Of a stretch of DNA of 57,616 bases, positions 43,493 to 52,163 are shown in pieces. Source of the DNA: Clostridia bacterium (GTDB taxonomy: Bacteria > Bacillota > Clostridia > Christensenellales > Aristaeellaceae); the NCBI GenBank assembly GCA_017473345.1, contig JAFULL010000029.1, positions 1-57,616 on the forward strand. The letters are read 5' to 3'. Position 1 is the first letter of the stretch. Each line of letters starts with the position of its first letter. The notes under the pieces are model-generated. The model did not search any database. It was not told the origin of the DNA and was given only the letters and a program-made list of their open reading frames with translations. A program made the position numbers and the translations under genes.

Positions 43493-45889
43493 TTACCTGG
43501 CAGCCAGCTGTTCCAACGAACGGGGCAGGCCGTCCAAAGCGCTGAGAGCCGCCGCATTTTCGCACTTTTTCAAAGCCAGCAGCGGTACGATCCAGTGGCA
43601 GACGGCGATATCAGCAGCAGCCAGGAAACCGCCGCGCACCTTGCGCGAAGCCACCTCGATAAAGCGGCGCATGCAGGCGTACAGCGCATCGGGCACAACC
43701 ACATCGACCTGCGTCATCGCACGCTTGAGATCCGAAAACCACTTTTCAGCTTCGCTGAGCATGGGATGGAAATCAGCGCGGATATTTGCAAAAGAGCTAA
43801 GCGCTGCCGGTTCTACAGGCGTCCACTGCACATCGCGGCCGAAAGTACGCTTGAGAGAACGGGGAACCTCGATCATCGGAATGGGCAGGAGCATGGCTTC
43901 TTCAGCGGCAAAGCTGTTTTCATCCGCAATAAAAATGGTTTTGTGGCCAAAGCTGCTGATGGTTTCGCTGCCCAGAGGCTGCACTGTTACCGTAGGCGTG
44001 CGGCGGGTGTCTTCCGCCAGCAGGCTTAAGGTCTGGGCATATGCGCCGGAATGGATGGTAGCAGATACACTCTGCAGGCCAAAGCTTTCCAGCAGCACCG
44101 CTGCAAACAGCTGAGCATCCTGCAGCGTGCGGCCGCGGAAACAAACTGCATCGCAGATGGACATGTTGATCAGCATGCTCATCGCCTCATCCTCGCTGAT
44201 GCTGAAACCGCTCTCGTTCATGTGAACGCGCAGCTGTTCAGCAAGCTCGTGATGGGTATATTCGCGGCCGATCACCGGAGTCAGAAGTACACGATCCTGA
44301 CCGGCGCCGTTGAGCGCAGTCATCTTGCTGGTCACAAAATCGGTCATCTTGCGGGCGTTGTCGCTGCTGAGCTCCCTGGCCGTTTCGGACAGCTTTTTGC
44401 GGGTAGCTTCCAGCTGTTTGACTTCATTCTTCAGCCTTTCGATCTCGTCACGCTTCTTCTGCGCAGCAGCCGCCACAGCTTCTTCACGGAACTTGCGGTT
44501 GTTTTCCTTGGCCAGATCAAGCTGCATCAGCAGGCTGATGCGCTCTGCTTCGATCTCAGCCAGCTGCTCCTGTGCAGCGGCGGACGCCTGCAGGTTCACG
44601 CCATCCTGACGCAGGGCTTCGGCGACGTCCGCTGCAAAAGCCTCATTGGACATCAGCATCTGCAAGGCCTGCTGACGCATGTCGGTATTCTGCCACACAT
44701 ATTCCATGCAGGCGCGCAGCTTTTCGATGGGATTTTCCACCATGCCGTAAGCGCCGGCGCCCAGTTCAGATCCCATCACCTCATCGCGCTGACCGGAAAG
44801 CTGCTGTTCCACAACGTGATGCACGTTTTCAGGCTTGGTCTTCACACGAATGGGCTTGCCAGTATTTTTAGCAAGAGGCGTGCCGTTAAAGTGAGCGACA
44901 GTTTCGGGCAGTTCTTCCTCAACAGGCTCAGTCACCTCGCTGCTGAGGCGGTTGGCCGTTTCGCTCAGCGGCTGGGCCAGGCGGGAGATCTGCTGTTCAA
45001 AAGGCACTGCGCTGTCCAGAATATCCAGACGAGTGCCAATGGGCAGTTCTTCCGTTTCATTCGCCTTTTCCTCAGCCTTGGCAGCGGGCTTTTCTGCCTT
45101 GCGGGGCTTTTCACGCTTGGGCTCCTCAGCCTTGGGCTGCTCGCGGTGAGCCGCCTTTTCCGCCTTGGGAGCAGGTTCCTGCTTTTCCTTGCGGGGCTTC
45201 TCGGGCTTGGCTTCGATAGCAGGCTGCTCAGCCTTGGCAGGTGCCTCAACCGTTTCCTCTGCCTTCTCAGCGCCTTTGTCGCGGCGGCGCAGGCTGTTGC
45301 GGCGCTGTCTCCAGTTGAGTGTTGCTTCAGGATCCCAATAGATCAAATGCCTGCCGATCTGGGGCGTTTCTACCGTATGCAGCAGATAGCGGTCATTGCC
45401 GAAAGGCTTGAGCGTTTCAATGGCAATGGTATGCGCTTCATCACGGCTTACAGGGCCGTACAGCATTTTGTCTTTTTCGATCAGAACGCGGGAGGTAAGG
45501 GCCTTTTCAGCGTTTTCGCCCGGGTGAACCACCTCGCAGCAGCCATCCTCGGTAAATTCGCAAATCACGTCAGAATAGATGGCATGCTGATTTTTTTCGC
45601 CCTGATCAGGTGCATAATTGCGGTTCTGGCGAACCTTCATCAGTTCCTTACCTTCGCTGGTAAGCTGAATCACGCACAGGCCGTCGATCTCGCGCATGCG
45701 TTCTTTGAATGTGCTCTGTTCCCGTTTGTCAGGCACAATGCGCAGACTGCCTTCATCGGGAAATTCTTCAGCGCCGCCATGAAAAGTGCCGCCCTCACGG
45801 GTGCAAAGCGGGATCACGCGGAAAATGACGCGCTGCTTGTTGTCTTCCTCAACAAAGGCAAGCGTTATGGTGCCGTTGATCTCCTTCAT
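43493..45889 (-). CDS. Large cytoplasmic protein of unknown function with coiled coil
   Basis: A 798-aa protein I do not recognise. Residues ~1-200 look like a compact beta-rich domain. Residues ~205-285 are a low-complexity Lys/Glu/Ala/Pro linker (EKPRKEKQEPAPK type), and ~290-420 are variable. A coiled coil runs ~440-525 (QEQLAEIEAERISLLMQLDL... to KKLSETARELS), and a folded C-terminal part of ~250 aa lacks any Walker or catalytic motif I can see. No signal peptide or membrane segment. SD GAGGGG at 11 nt is weak. It is followed by the FakA-tail-like small gene. The coiled coil and charged linker suggest a scaffold or assembly role; this is inference only. Confidence 0.7.
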   Translation of the reverse strand: MKEINGTITLAFVEEDNKQRVIFRVIPLCTREGGTFHGGAEEFPDEGSLRIVPDKREQSTFKERMREIDGLCVIQLTSEGKELMKVRQNRNYAPDQGEKNQHAIYSDVICEFTEDGCCEVVHPGENAEKALTSRVLIEKDKMLYGPVSRDEAHTIAIETLKPFGNDRYLLHTVETPQIGRHLIYWDPEATLNWRQRRNSLRRRDKGAEKAEETVEAPAKAEQPAIEAKPEKPRKEKQEPAPKAEKAAHREQPKAEEPKREKPRKAEKPAAKAEEKANETEELPIGTRLDILDSAVPFEQQISRLAQPLSETANRLSSEVTEPVEEELPETVAHFNGTPLAKNTGKPIRVKTKPENVHHVVEQQLSGQRDEVMGSELGAGAYGMVENPIEKLRACMEYVWQNTDMRQQALQMLMSNEAFAADVAEALRQDGVNLQASAAAQEQLAEIEAERISLLMQLDLAKENNRKFREEAVAAAAQKKRDEIERLKNEVKQLEATRKKLSETARELSSDNARKMTDFVTSKMTALNGAGQDRVLLTPVIGREYTHHELAEQLRVHMNESGFSISEDEAMSMLINMSICDAVCFRGRTLQDAQLFAAVLLESFGLQSVSATIHSGAYAQTLSLLAEDTRRTPTVTVQPLGSETISSFGHKTIFIADENSFAAEEAMLLPIPMIEVPRSLKRTFGRDVQWTPVEPAALSSFANIRADFHPMLSEAEKWFSDLKRAMTQVDVVVPDALYACMRRFIEVASRKVRGGFLAAADIAVCHWIVPLLALKKCENAAALSALDGLPRSLEQLAAR

Positions 45890-45913
45890 AGAAAAAAATA
45901 CCCCTCAAAAATG

Positions 45914-45941
45914 ATATCAATGTGTCCGATTCGTGAGTCAA
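45914..45941 (-). promoter_or_regulatory. Promoter of the 798-aa gene
   Basis: Minus strand TTGACT (45936-45941), 16 nt, TGATAT (45914-45919). The match is moderate. Confidence 0.5.
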
Positions 45942-46080
45942 ATATGAATGAACCGTGAACACCATAACATTTTACCACGAAAGGCGATTTCGTCAATACT
46001 TTCCTTCTGCTTGGCAAAAAAAGTCTTTCTGCGCCTTGGTTCTGAAGCGCTTCACGTATGTAAAACAACATGCTTTTTTA

Positions 46081-46109
46081 TTGACTTCTTAATAAAAATG
46101 TAATATATT
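46081..46109 (+). promoter_or_regulatory. Sigma-A promoter of the SH3/PG-binding gene
   Basis: TTGACT (46081-46086), 17 nt, TATATT (46104-46109), with A/T-rich surroundings. Confidence 0.75.
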
Positions 46110-46171
46110 ATGGTTGTATCAATCAATTATTCTTTCTGATGATACGACCAACCCAAAGGAGAAGTGATTTG

Positions 46172-47494
46172 ATGAACATCAGAATCCATCTGATACAAAA
46201 GAGAAGCCTGGCATGCCGCATTCTGAGCACTGTGCTGGCTGTGCTTGTTGCTGCAGGCTGCATGATTGAAACGGCTTTTGCCGCATCCACCGGTCATACA
46301 AACGCCAAAGTGGTGCTGCGCAAATCCACAAGCACGTCATCAAAAGCGCTGCAGACCCTGCCTGCCGGCGAAAAGGTTGAAATCCTCGGCAGCAGCGGCA
46401 GCTGGTATAAAGTAAGCTACGGCAGCTTTAACGGTTACATTCTCAAAAAGTATGTATCTGCCAAATCTTCTTCTGCAGCCAGCAGTTCTTCCGCCTCCTC
46501 ACAGATCAAGGCGCTGGGTTCTGCCCCCGGTATCATGCGCGTAGGCGACGAAAACAGCGACGTGAAAAAGCTGCAGAAAGCGCTGGACATCCTGGGTTAC
46601 TACGACGGTGAGATCGACGGCAAATACGGCAAGGGCACGACTGCTGCTGTCAAGGCCTATCAGAAGGACAAAAAGCTTACAGCTGATGGCTATGCCGGCG
46701 AGCGTACTGTCAAAAGCATCTTCGGCAGCGTAAGCTCCCGCTCGCTTACCACACAAAGCAATCCCGGAACAACCGGTTCTTCCTCCGGTGCATCCGCCTC
46801 TTCCAGGATCAAAGCACTGGGTTCTGCCCCCGGTATCATGCGCGTAGGCGACAGCAATTCTGACGTGACCAAGCTGCAAAAGGCTCTCAACATTCTGGGC
46901 TATTACAAAGGCTCCATCGACGGCAAATACGGCAGTGGAACCAAGACGGCCGTCAAGGCCTATCAGAAAGCCAAGGGCCTGACTGCGGACGGATACGCCG
47001 GCGAACTGACCATCAAAAGCATCTTCGGCAGCGTAAGCTCCAAATCCCTTACGACGCAGGATGCCCCCAACGGCGGCAATACCGGCTACAAAACGGAAGT
47101 GCTTGACTGGTACAAGGATAATGTATCCCGTCTGATCCCCAAAAATGCCCGTTTCACCGTGAAGGACTGTCTGACCGGCAAAACCTTTGAAATGGTGCGC
47201 TGGTCCGGCGGCGACCATATGGACGCCGAGCCCGCCAACGACGACGCCACCTCCACCATCAAGAGCATCTACGGCGGTTCCTTCAGCTGGCGCAGGCGTG
47301 CGATCCTCGTCAAATATAACGGTCACGTATATGCCGCCTCCATGAACGGCATGCCCCACGGCACCGATACCATCAGCAATGATTTTGACGGTCACCTGTG
47401 CATTCACTTCAAAAACAGCAAAACGCACGGCAGTGACAAGATTGATCCCGATCACCAGAACGCCATTGAAAAGGCCAGCAAGTACAGCTGGTAA
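46172..47494 (+). CDS. Secreted SH3 + two peptidoglycan-binding domains + L,D-transpeptidase-like tail
   Basis: A 440-aa exported cell-wall protein. A signal peptide (to ~40) with a basic start and hydrophobic core is followed by an SH3_3 domain (~42-105), two PG_binding_1 domains (~118-190 and ~215-290) joined by Ser-rich linkers, and a ~140-aa C-terminal domain. The latter has PHG...GHLCIHFKNSKTH, which resembles the His-x(14-17)-[ST]HGC[HR] catalytic motif of YkuD L,D-transpeptidases but with GHLC instead of SHGC. It may cross-link or modify peptidoglycan. SD AAAGGAG is 10 nt upstream; single gene with strong promoter and terminator. Confidence 0.82.
   Translation: MNIRIHLIQKRSLACRILSTVLAVLVAAGCMIETAFAASTGHTNAKVVLRKSTSTSSKALQTLPAGEKVEILGSSGSWYKVSYGSFNGYILKKYVSAKSSSAASSSSASSQIKALGSAPGIMRVGDENSDVKKLQKALDILGYYDGEIDGKYGKGTTAAVKAYQKDKKLTADGYAGERTVKSIFGSVSSRSLTTQSNPGTTGSSSGASASSRIKALGSAPGIMRVGDSNSDVTKLQKALNILGYYKGSIDGKYGSGTKTAVKAYQKAKGLTADGYAGELTIKSIFGSVSSKSLTTQDAPNGGNTGYKTEVLDWYKDNVSRLIPKNARFTVKDCLTGKTFEMVRWSGGDHMDAEPANDDATSTIKSIYGGSFSWRRRAILVKYNGHVYAASMNGMPHGTDTISNDFDGHLCIHFKNSKTHGSDKIDPDHQNAIEKASKYSW
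46504..46757 (+). repeat. First copy of a tandem domain repeat
   Basis: DNA encoding the first PG_binding_1 domain. It is nearly identical to 46807-47060 (period 303 nt), for example CTGGGTTCTGCCCCCGGTAT occurs in both. Confidence 0.85.
46807..47060 (+). repeat. Second copy of the tandem domain repeat
   Basis: Second PG_binding_1 copy, 303 nt downstream of the first, with nucleotide identity high enough to indicate a recent duplication or gene conversion. Confidence 0.85.
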
Positions 47495-47501
47495 GTTCAT
47501 C

Positions 47502-47538
47502 AAAAGAGCCGCTTCCAAATTGGAAGCGGCTCTTTTTT
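47502..47538. terminator. Bidirectional terminator
   Basis: A 16-bp stem AAAAGAGCCGCTTCCA / TGGAAGCGGCTCTTTT with a 3-nt loop, between the converging cell-wall gene and ftsK. Confidence 0.92.
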
Positions 47539-47542
47539 GCCG

Positions 47543-50323
47543 TCAGATTCCCAGTGAATCCTTCATCGCTTCATACTGTTCGCGGCTGATGAGCACCTCA
47601 CGCGGCTTGGAACCAGCTGATTTGCTCACTATACCGCGTGCAGCCATGTCATCGATCAGGCGGCCCGCACGGGCGTAGCCGATCTTCATGCGGCGCTGCA
47701 GCATACTAATGGATGCCTGTCCATCCGCGATAACCATTTCAATGGCTTCGGCAAGCTTATCATCCACGCCGCTGTCCTCATCATGATCTGCCAGCGTGAT
47801 GCCGTCGTCCTCTTCCTTATCCATGGCTTCAATCACATCAGGATCAAAATCCACCTTGGAATGCTGGCCGATATAGTCCACCACGCGTTCGGTTTCTGCG
47901 TCGCTCAGGAAGCAGCCCTGCACACGAATCGGTGCGCTTGCGCCAGTCGGAAAGTAGAACATATCGCCGCGTCCCAGCAGCTTTTCAGCGCCGTTCTGGT
48001 CCAGAATCGTACGGCTGTCAATGCTGGAGGAAACCGCAAAGGCAATGCGCGACGGGATGTTTGCCTTGATCAGGCCGGTGATGACGTCCACCGTTGGGCG
48101 CTGGGTGGCAACCACCATGTGGATACCGGCAGCTCGTGCCAGCTGAGCAATACGGATGATGCTTTCTTCAACCTCTTTTTTGCAGGCCAGCATCAGGTCA
48201 GCCAACTCGTCGATAATGATGACAATACGCGGCAGCTTCTGTTCATCCGGGCCAAGCTTGGCGTTGTAGGCAGACAGCTCACGCACGTTCTTCGACTGCA
48301 TTTTGTGATAGCGGTCCAGCATTTCGGCAACCGCCCACTGCAGCGCGCCGGCTGCCTTGTGCGGGTCGCTCACGACCGGGATCAGCAGATGCGGCACCAC
48401 ATTGTAACACTGCAGTTCGACCACCTTAGGGTCGATCATGATCATGCGCACTTCTTCGGGCGAAGAACGGAACAGGATGGAATTGATGATGGTGTTGATA
48501 CAGACCGACTTACCGCTGCCCGTCTGACCAGCGATGAGCAAGTGCGGCATTCTGGCCAAATCGCAGACAACAGGGCGACCTGCGATATCCTTACCCAGCG
48601 CCACCGTCAGAGGAGACTTTGCCGAGCGCATCTCCGGGCTCATCAAAACCTCTGAAAGGGTTACACTCTGGATTTCCCTGTTGGGAATTTCCACGCCGAA
48701 CAGATTGGTTCCCGGGATAGGGATCTCAATGCGCACACCGCCGTTTGCAGCCATGTCCAGCGCGATATTGTCTGCAATGCCCATGATGCGCTTGACATTG
48801 ATGCCGCTGGAAACCAGGCCCAGTTCGAAGCGTGTCACAGCAGGGCCATGCGTCACGCGCTGCACGCGTGCCGGAATGCCGAAACTTTCCAGCGTTTTTT
48901 CAAGCCTGCTGGCGTCTTCTGTATCAGCTGCGCGGGTGTCGACCGTTTCGCGCCTCTGCTGCACATTGAGCAGATCAATGGATGGATAGGCATAAGGAAT
49001 GGCTTCATGCGCGCTGTGCACAGGTGCAGGCGCGGTCTGCTGAGCGGGGCGTTTGTATGCCTCTGTGCGTTCGGGCACGGGAGGTACAAAGACCGGCTGT
49101 ACCGCTTCCGGAATCACCTCTTCGGGTTCGTCCATTTCCACGGGATAAACCGGCTCTGCAGGTATTTCAGGCTGAAGCACAGGTTGTGCAGCCACCGCGC
49201 TTACTTCCGGTGCAAAGGTACTTTGCATGCGCGCCATTTCATTGCCTTCAATTTCCTCAGTCAGCTCAGCCTTGCGCTTGCGAATGGCCTCAATGCGTTC
49301 CAGCGCCTTTTTGCGCGACCCGGACAGGATGATACTCTCCTCCTGTTTGGGCTGCGGCGCAACCTCAGAGGGCGTAAACGTCATGCGGGTTTGATAGGCT
49401 TCAGGCTGAACAGGCGCCTGCTTGGCAGCTTTCTTCTTCCACGGCAGCTGACGCCCCTGCGGAATAATGATCTCATCATAGATCTCACCCTGCGGCTGCT
49501 GCACTGGGGGCATAGGCTGCATAACAGCAGGATTCCGGCCCTGCATCATGGCATTGTAAGGAGCATACTGCACCTCCTGCGGGCGGCGGGCGTATGCCGG
49601 CGACTGGCGCAGACGTTCCTCTTCCTCAGCCTGACGCTGCTGTTCTTCCATCTGCTGCTGATAAGCCTCCTGCTGACGCTTGGCCTCACGGCGCTGACTG
49701 CGCTCCTGCATGCCTCCGCGAACCGTGTCAACCATCTGCAGAATATCAAAGCGCGACACCAGCAGCACGCACACGACACAAATCAGTCCAAGCACAACCG
49801 TGCCCAGCGTAGTACCCAGGAAGGTCCACACAGGCCACGCCAGCAGCATGCCCAGCATACCGCCGAATGCGCCGCTGCGTCCGCACACATCAAAGGCTGC
49901 CGTGATCATATGCCAAAAGCCGTCCGGTGAAGCCACGGGAGGTGTAAGGCTGTTGTTGAACACGACCAGGTATTCCATCAGTCCATATGTGCCCACTTTG
50001 CTCAGCAGGTTGATGATACCAAGCACTGCAACATAAATGACCGTGATCAGGATCAGGCCGCGCTTGGGCATGGAGCGGCCTGAGGAAAATGCCATCAGCA
50101 CGCCGCACCAGATGAGCCAAACGCTCACACCAATGCACAATCCACCGCCAAGGCCCTGCATCCACCCTTTGATCAGGCTGAAAACCGAGCCCTTCAATCC
50201 GCCTACAACCGACAGCAGGCTCAAAACGCCCAGCGCAATCAAAAGGATGCCGACGGCTGCATAAGCCGCCAGCGTATTGGATTCATATTGTGCAGCTTTC
50301 TTCTTTTGGCTGCTCTTCGCCAT
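47543..50323 (-). CDS. ftsK: DNA translocase FtsK/SpoIIIE
   Basis: A 926-aa DNA pump. N-terminal membrane segments (4 or so, to ~190) anchor it at the septum. A Gln/Pro/Arg-rich linker (~195-400) follows, then the motor: Walker A GQTGSGKS at about 600, Walker B IVIIIDELADLM, and the FtsK signature region. The C-terminal winged-helix gamma domain (~860-926) ends with YARAGRLIDDMAARGIVSKSAGSKPREVL and reads DNA polarity. It pumps chromosomal DNA through the division or sporulation septum. The start before AKSSQKK is behind GGAGG. It is 23 nt after a secreted DUF3298-like gene and in the same operon. Confidence 0.95.
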   Translation of the reverse strand: MAKSSQKKKAAQYESNTLAAYAAVGILLIALGVLSLLSVVGGLKGSVFSLIKGWMQGLGGGLCIGVSVWLIWCGVLMAFSSGRSMPKRGLILITVIYVAVLGIINLLSKVGTYGLMEYLVVFNNSLTPPVASPDGFWHMITAAFDVCGRSGAFGGMLGMLLAWPVWTFLGTTLGTVVLGLICVVCVLLVSRFDILQMVDTVRGGMQERSQRREAKRQQEAYQQQMEEQQRQAEEEERLRQSPAYARRPQEVQYAPYNAMMQGRNPAVMQPMPPVQQPQGEIYDEIIIPQGRQLPWKKKAAKQAPVQPEAYQTRMTFTPSEVAPQPKQEESIILSGSRKKALERIEAIRKRKAELTEEIEGNEMARMQSTFAPEVSAVAAQPVLQPEIPAEPVYPVEMDEPEEVIPEAVQPVFVPPVPERTEAYKRPAQQTAPAPVHSAHEAIPYAYPSIDLLNVQQRRETVDTRAADTEDASRLEKTLESFGIPARVQRVTHGPAVTRFELGLVSSGINVKRIMGIADNIALDMAANGGVRIEIPIPGTNLFGVEIPNREIQSVTLSEVLMSPEMRSAKSPLTVALGKDIAGRPVVCDLARMPHLLIAGQTGSGKSVCINTIINSILFRSSPEEVRMIMIDPKVVELQCYNVVPHLLIPVVSDPHKAAGALQWAVAEMLDRYHKMQSKNVRELSAYNAKLGPDEQKLPRIVIIIDELADLMLACKKEVEESIIRIAQLARAAGIHMVVATQRPTVDVITGLIKANIPSRIAFAVSSSIDSRTILDQNGAEKLLGRGDMFYFPTGASAPIRVQGCFLSDAETERVVDYIGQHSKVDFDPDVIEAMDKEEDDGITLADHDEDSGVDDKLAEAIEMVIADGQASISMLQRRMKIGYARAGRLIDDMAARGIVSKSAGSKPREVLISREQYEAMKDSLGI

Positions 50324-50346
50324 GTTGACTTTCATCCTCCGCGTTT

Positions 50347-51474
50347 TTACTTGCACAGCTGCAGCGCACACAGCACGCCATTTTCATCAGCATGCAGTCT
50401 GAGCTGGTTTTCGCCGTAATGGTACACATCATACTGTCCAGCGGGCAGGTCATAATCATAAGCCATATTTTCGCTGAAAGCAACGTTCTCATCCGGCTGC
50501 CCCAGCACCTCACGCCAGCGCTGCTGCGTGGTTCTGCCGATCAAAAGTCCATATAATCCCCCACGCCTGAGCTGGATACCTTCGACAACGGATTGGGAGT
50601 ATTCAGCGCTCAGCGCGTCTGAGATCACAAGGATCTGCCTGAAAGCAGGATCCCCCAGCACAAAATACCGCCCGCCGGGAAATTCATCCGGCGTACGCAG
50701 CAAACGGTACTGCTGCGTTACCTGCTGCATGCTCTGCCCCATCTGCACGGGCACATGCGGCAGCTTGCCTTCGGCTATGCCTGCGCTGATGGCTGTTTTT
50801 ATTTCCGCGTCCGAAAGCTGTACGTTTTCCTGATCCAGCCACAGGCCATCCAGCTCCTCATACCAGAACTGGCATGCGCCGCTGTAACCGCTGAGCAGCG
50901 AAAACTGCTCAGCCGGATACCAGAAGGTGATCCCGTTTTCATCCAGCGTGAAAGATTCCACCGGCAGAGGCAAAATATCGCTGTACTCCATGTAGCCATT
51001 CAGTTCGTCCGACAGCGTTTCTTCGGCGATTTGTTCCATGCGTGCAACGGCCGCATCAACATCTGCAAAAAGGTCATCAAGCGTCAGTCTTTCGCCCGTA
51101 TGCAGGTCGTAGGCCATCGCTGCCCATGAGTGGCCGTCACGCTTACCTGGCAGCTTGCCCTTTGCGCTGATCACGACGGAGAAAATATCGTCCTCCAAAA
51201 GCGCCGCCTGATAGTTTACCATCAGCTTCTGCTGGCCTCCCATCAGGGTGGCCAGCGTGACAATATGATTGGTCACCCCGGAGGACATGACGATATCATC
51301 GTTGATCTTTTGCTGAACCGCCGCATCCTTCATTCCGGAAAGCTGCGGATAGGCCACGCAGTTCTCTCCGATTTGGGTAGCTATTTGTTCAATGATGATC
51401 TCATCCGCACAGGCCTGCGCCAAAGAAAAAGACAGCAGCAGTACCAGCAGACAGGTCAGCCATTTTTTCAGCAT
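50347..51474 (-). CDS. Secreted DUF3298/RsiV-like protein
   Basis: A 375-aa exported protein. Signal peptide KKWLTCLLVLLLSFSLAQACA (~2-22). The middle part shows the DUF4163/DUF3298 pattern of the RsiV/PdaC N-terminal region: VQQKINDDI, then HSWAAMAYDLHTGERLTLDDLFAD (~120-140), then SFTLDENGITFWYPAEQFSLLSGYSG (~180-205). No catalytic domain and no transmembrane segment at the end, so unlike RsiV it is not an obvious anti-sigma factor. SD AAGGGAG. It has its own promoter inside the end of spoVFB and precedes ftsK. Role unknown. Confidence 0.75.
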   Translation of the reverse strand: MLKKWLTCLLVLLLSFSLAQACADEIIIEQIATQIGENCVAYPQLSGMKDAAVQQKINDDIVMSSGVTNHIVTLATLMGGQQKLMVNYQAALLEDDIFSVVISAKGKLPGKRDGHSWAAMAYDLHTGERLTLDDLFADVDAAVARMEQIAEETLSDELNGYMEYSDILPLPVESFTLDENGITFWYPAEQFSLLSGYSGACQFWYEELDGLWLDQENVQLSDAEIKTAISAGIAEGKLPHVPVQMGQSMQQVTQQYRLLRTPDEFPGGRYFVLGDPAFRQILVISDALSAEYSQSVVEGIQLRRGGLYGLLIGRTTQQRWREVLGQPDENVAFSENMAYDYDLPAGQYDVYHYGENQLRLHADENGVLCALQLCK

Positions 51475-51513
51475 CGCGTTTTGCTCCCTTCTGTGCGTTT
51501 TTCCGCATTGTAT

Positions 51514-51542
51514 ATTTTACAGCAGAATCACCTTTGTTGCAA
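51514..51542 (-). promoter_or_regulatory. Sigma-A promoter of the DUF3298-like gene/ftsK
   Basis: Minus strand TTGCAA (51537-51542), 17 nt, TAAAAT (51514-51519). The -35 lies inside spoVFB, so ftsK has a vegetative promoter apart from spoVF. Confidence 0.75.
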
Positions 51543-52163
51543 GTTTGTTACAGGATTTCTGTTTTCCTGTTCTTTTTCCCCTTCTGTACGCATGCACAGC
51601 ATCGGCTGCAGCTGTACGCCTGTGAGTGCCGCAGCAACGGTGCGCGGCAGCTGCGCAAAATCCGCCACGAGAGACCGTGGTTTGCGTACGGGGTCATCCT
51701 GCCCAAAGGGTACAAAATAAACGTTTCGCCAGCTCAGAAGCCTGCCGATGTTCTGCGCTGCTGCGCCCAATCCATCATTGGTGGACACTGCCAGCACCAG
51801 CGGCAGGGCGTTTCGCAGATGGCTCTTTGCGCCAAGCAGCGCCGGTGTGTCAAACTGTCCGTTGGCAAGCTTGGCAAGGCTGTTTCCGCTGGCAGGTGCG
51901 ATCACATACACATCGCACATTTTCTTTGGCCCGATGGGCTCGGCATCCACCAGCGTTTCAATGGGCTGATGGCCCGTGATGCTGATCAGCCTGTTTTTCA
52001 GATGGTCTGCCGTCATGAAACGGGTATCCATTCCCGCCGCATTGAAGGAGAGCACGGGCAGCACGTCATATCCCCGCCTGACCAGCTCTTCCATTTGGGC
52101 AAGTACGCGTTCAAAAGTGCAGAAGGAACCTGTCAGTGCAAAGCCAATGGTTGTTTTTTTCAT
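51528..52163 (-). CDS. spoVFB: Dipicolinate synthase subunit B
   Basis: A 211-aa flavoprotein-fold protein (family length ~200). The typical N-terminus KKTTIGFALTGSFCTFERVL, then GPKKMCDVYVIAPASGNSLAKLANG and ALPLVLAVSTNDGLGAAAQNIG, identify DpaB. With DpaA it makes dipicolinic acid from dihydrodipicolinate in the mother cell for the spore core. The ATG overlaps the spoVFA stop by 1 nt (TGATG) with SD GGAGG 7 nt upstream, so a fixed ratio with DpaA is likely. A GTG codon just ahead is an alternative start. Confidence 0.93.
   Translation of the reverse strand: MKKTTIGFALTGSFCTFERVLAQMEELVRRGYDVLPVLSFNAAGMDTRFMTADHLKNRLISITGHQPIETLVDAEPIGPKKMCDVYVIAPASGNSLAKLANGQFDTPALLGAKSHLRNALPLVLAVSTNDGLGAAAQNIGRLLSWRNVYFVPFGQDDPVRKPRSLVADFAQLPRTVAAALTGVQLQPMLCMRTEGEKEQENRNPVTNLQQR

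Noticed and set aside
44051-45958. 635-codon open frame antisense to the 798-aa gene
   Set aside because: It has Leu/Phe/Gly-rich repetitive text produced by reading the Lys/Glu/Ala-rich linker backwards. No start signal.
46499-47518. 339-codon open frame antisense to the SH3/PG-binding gene, running into the terminator
   Set aside because: It starts within the shared terminator and repeats itself only because the sense gene is repeated.
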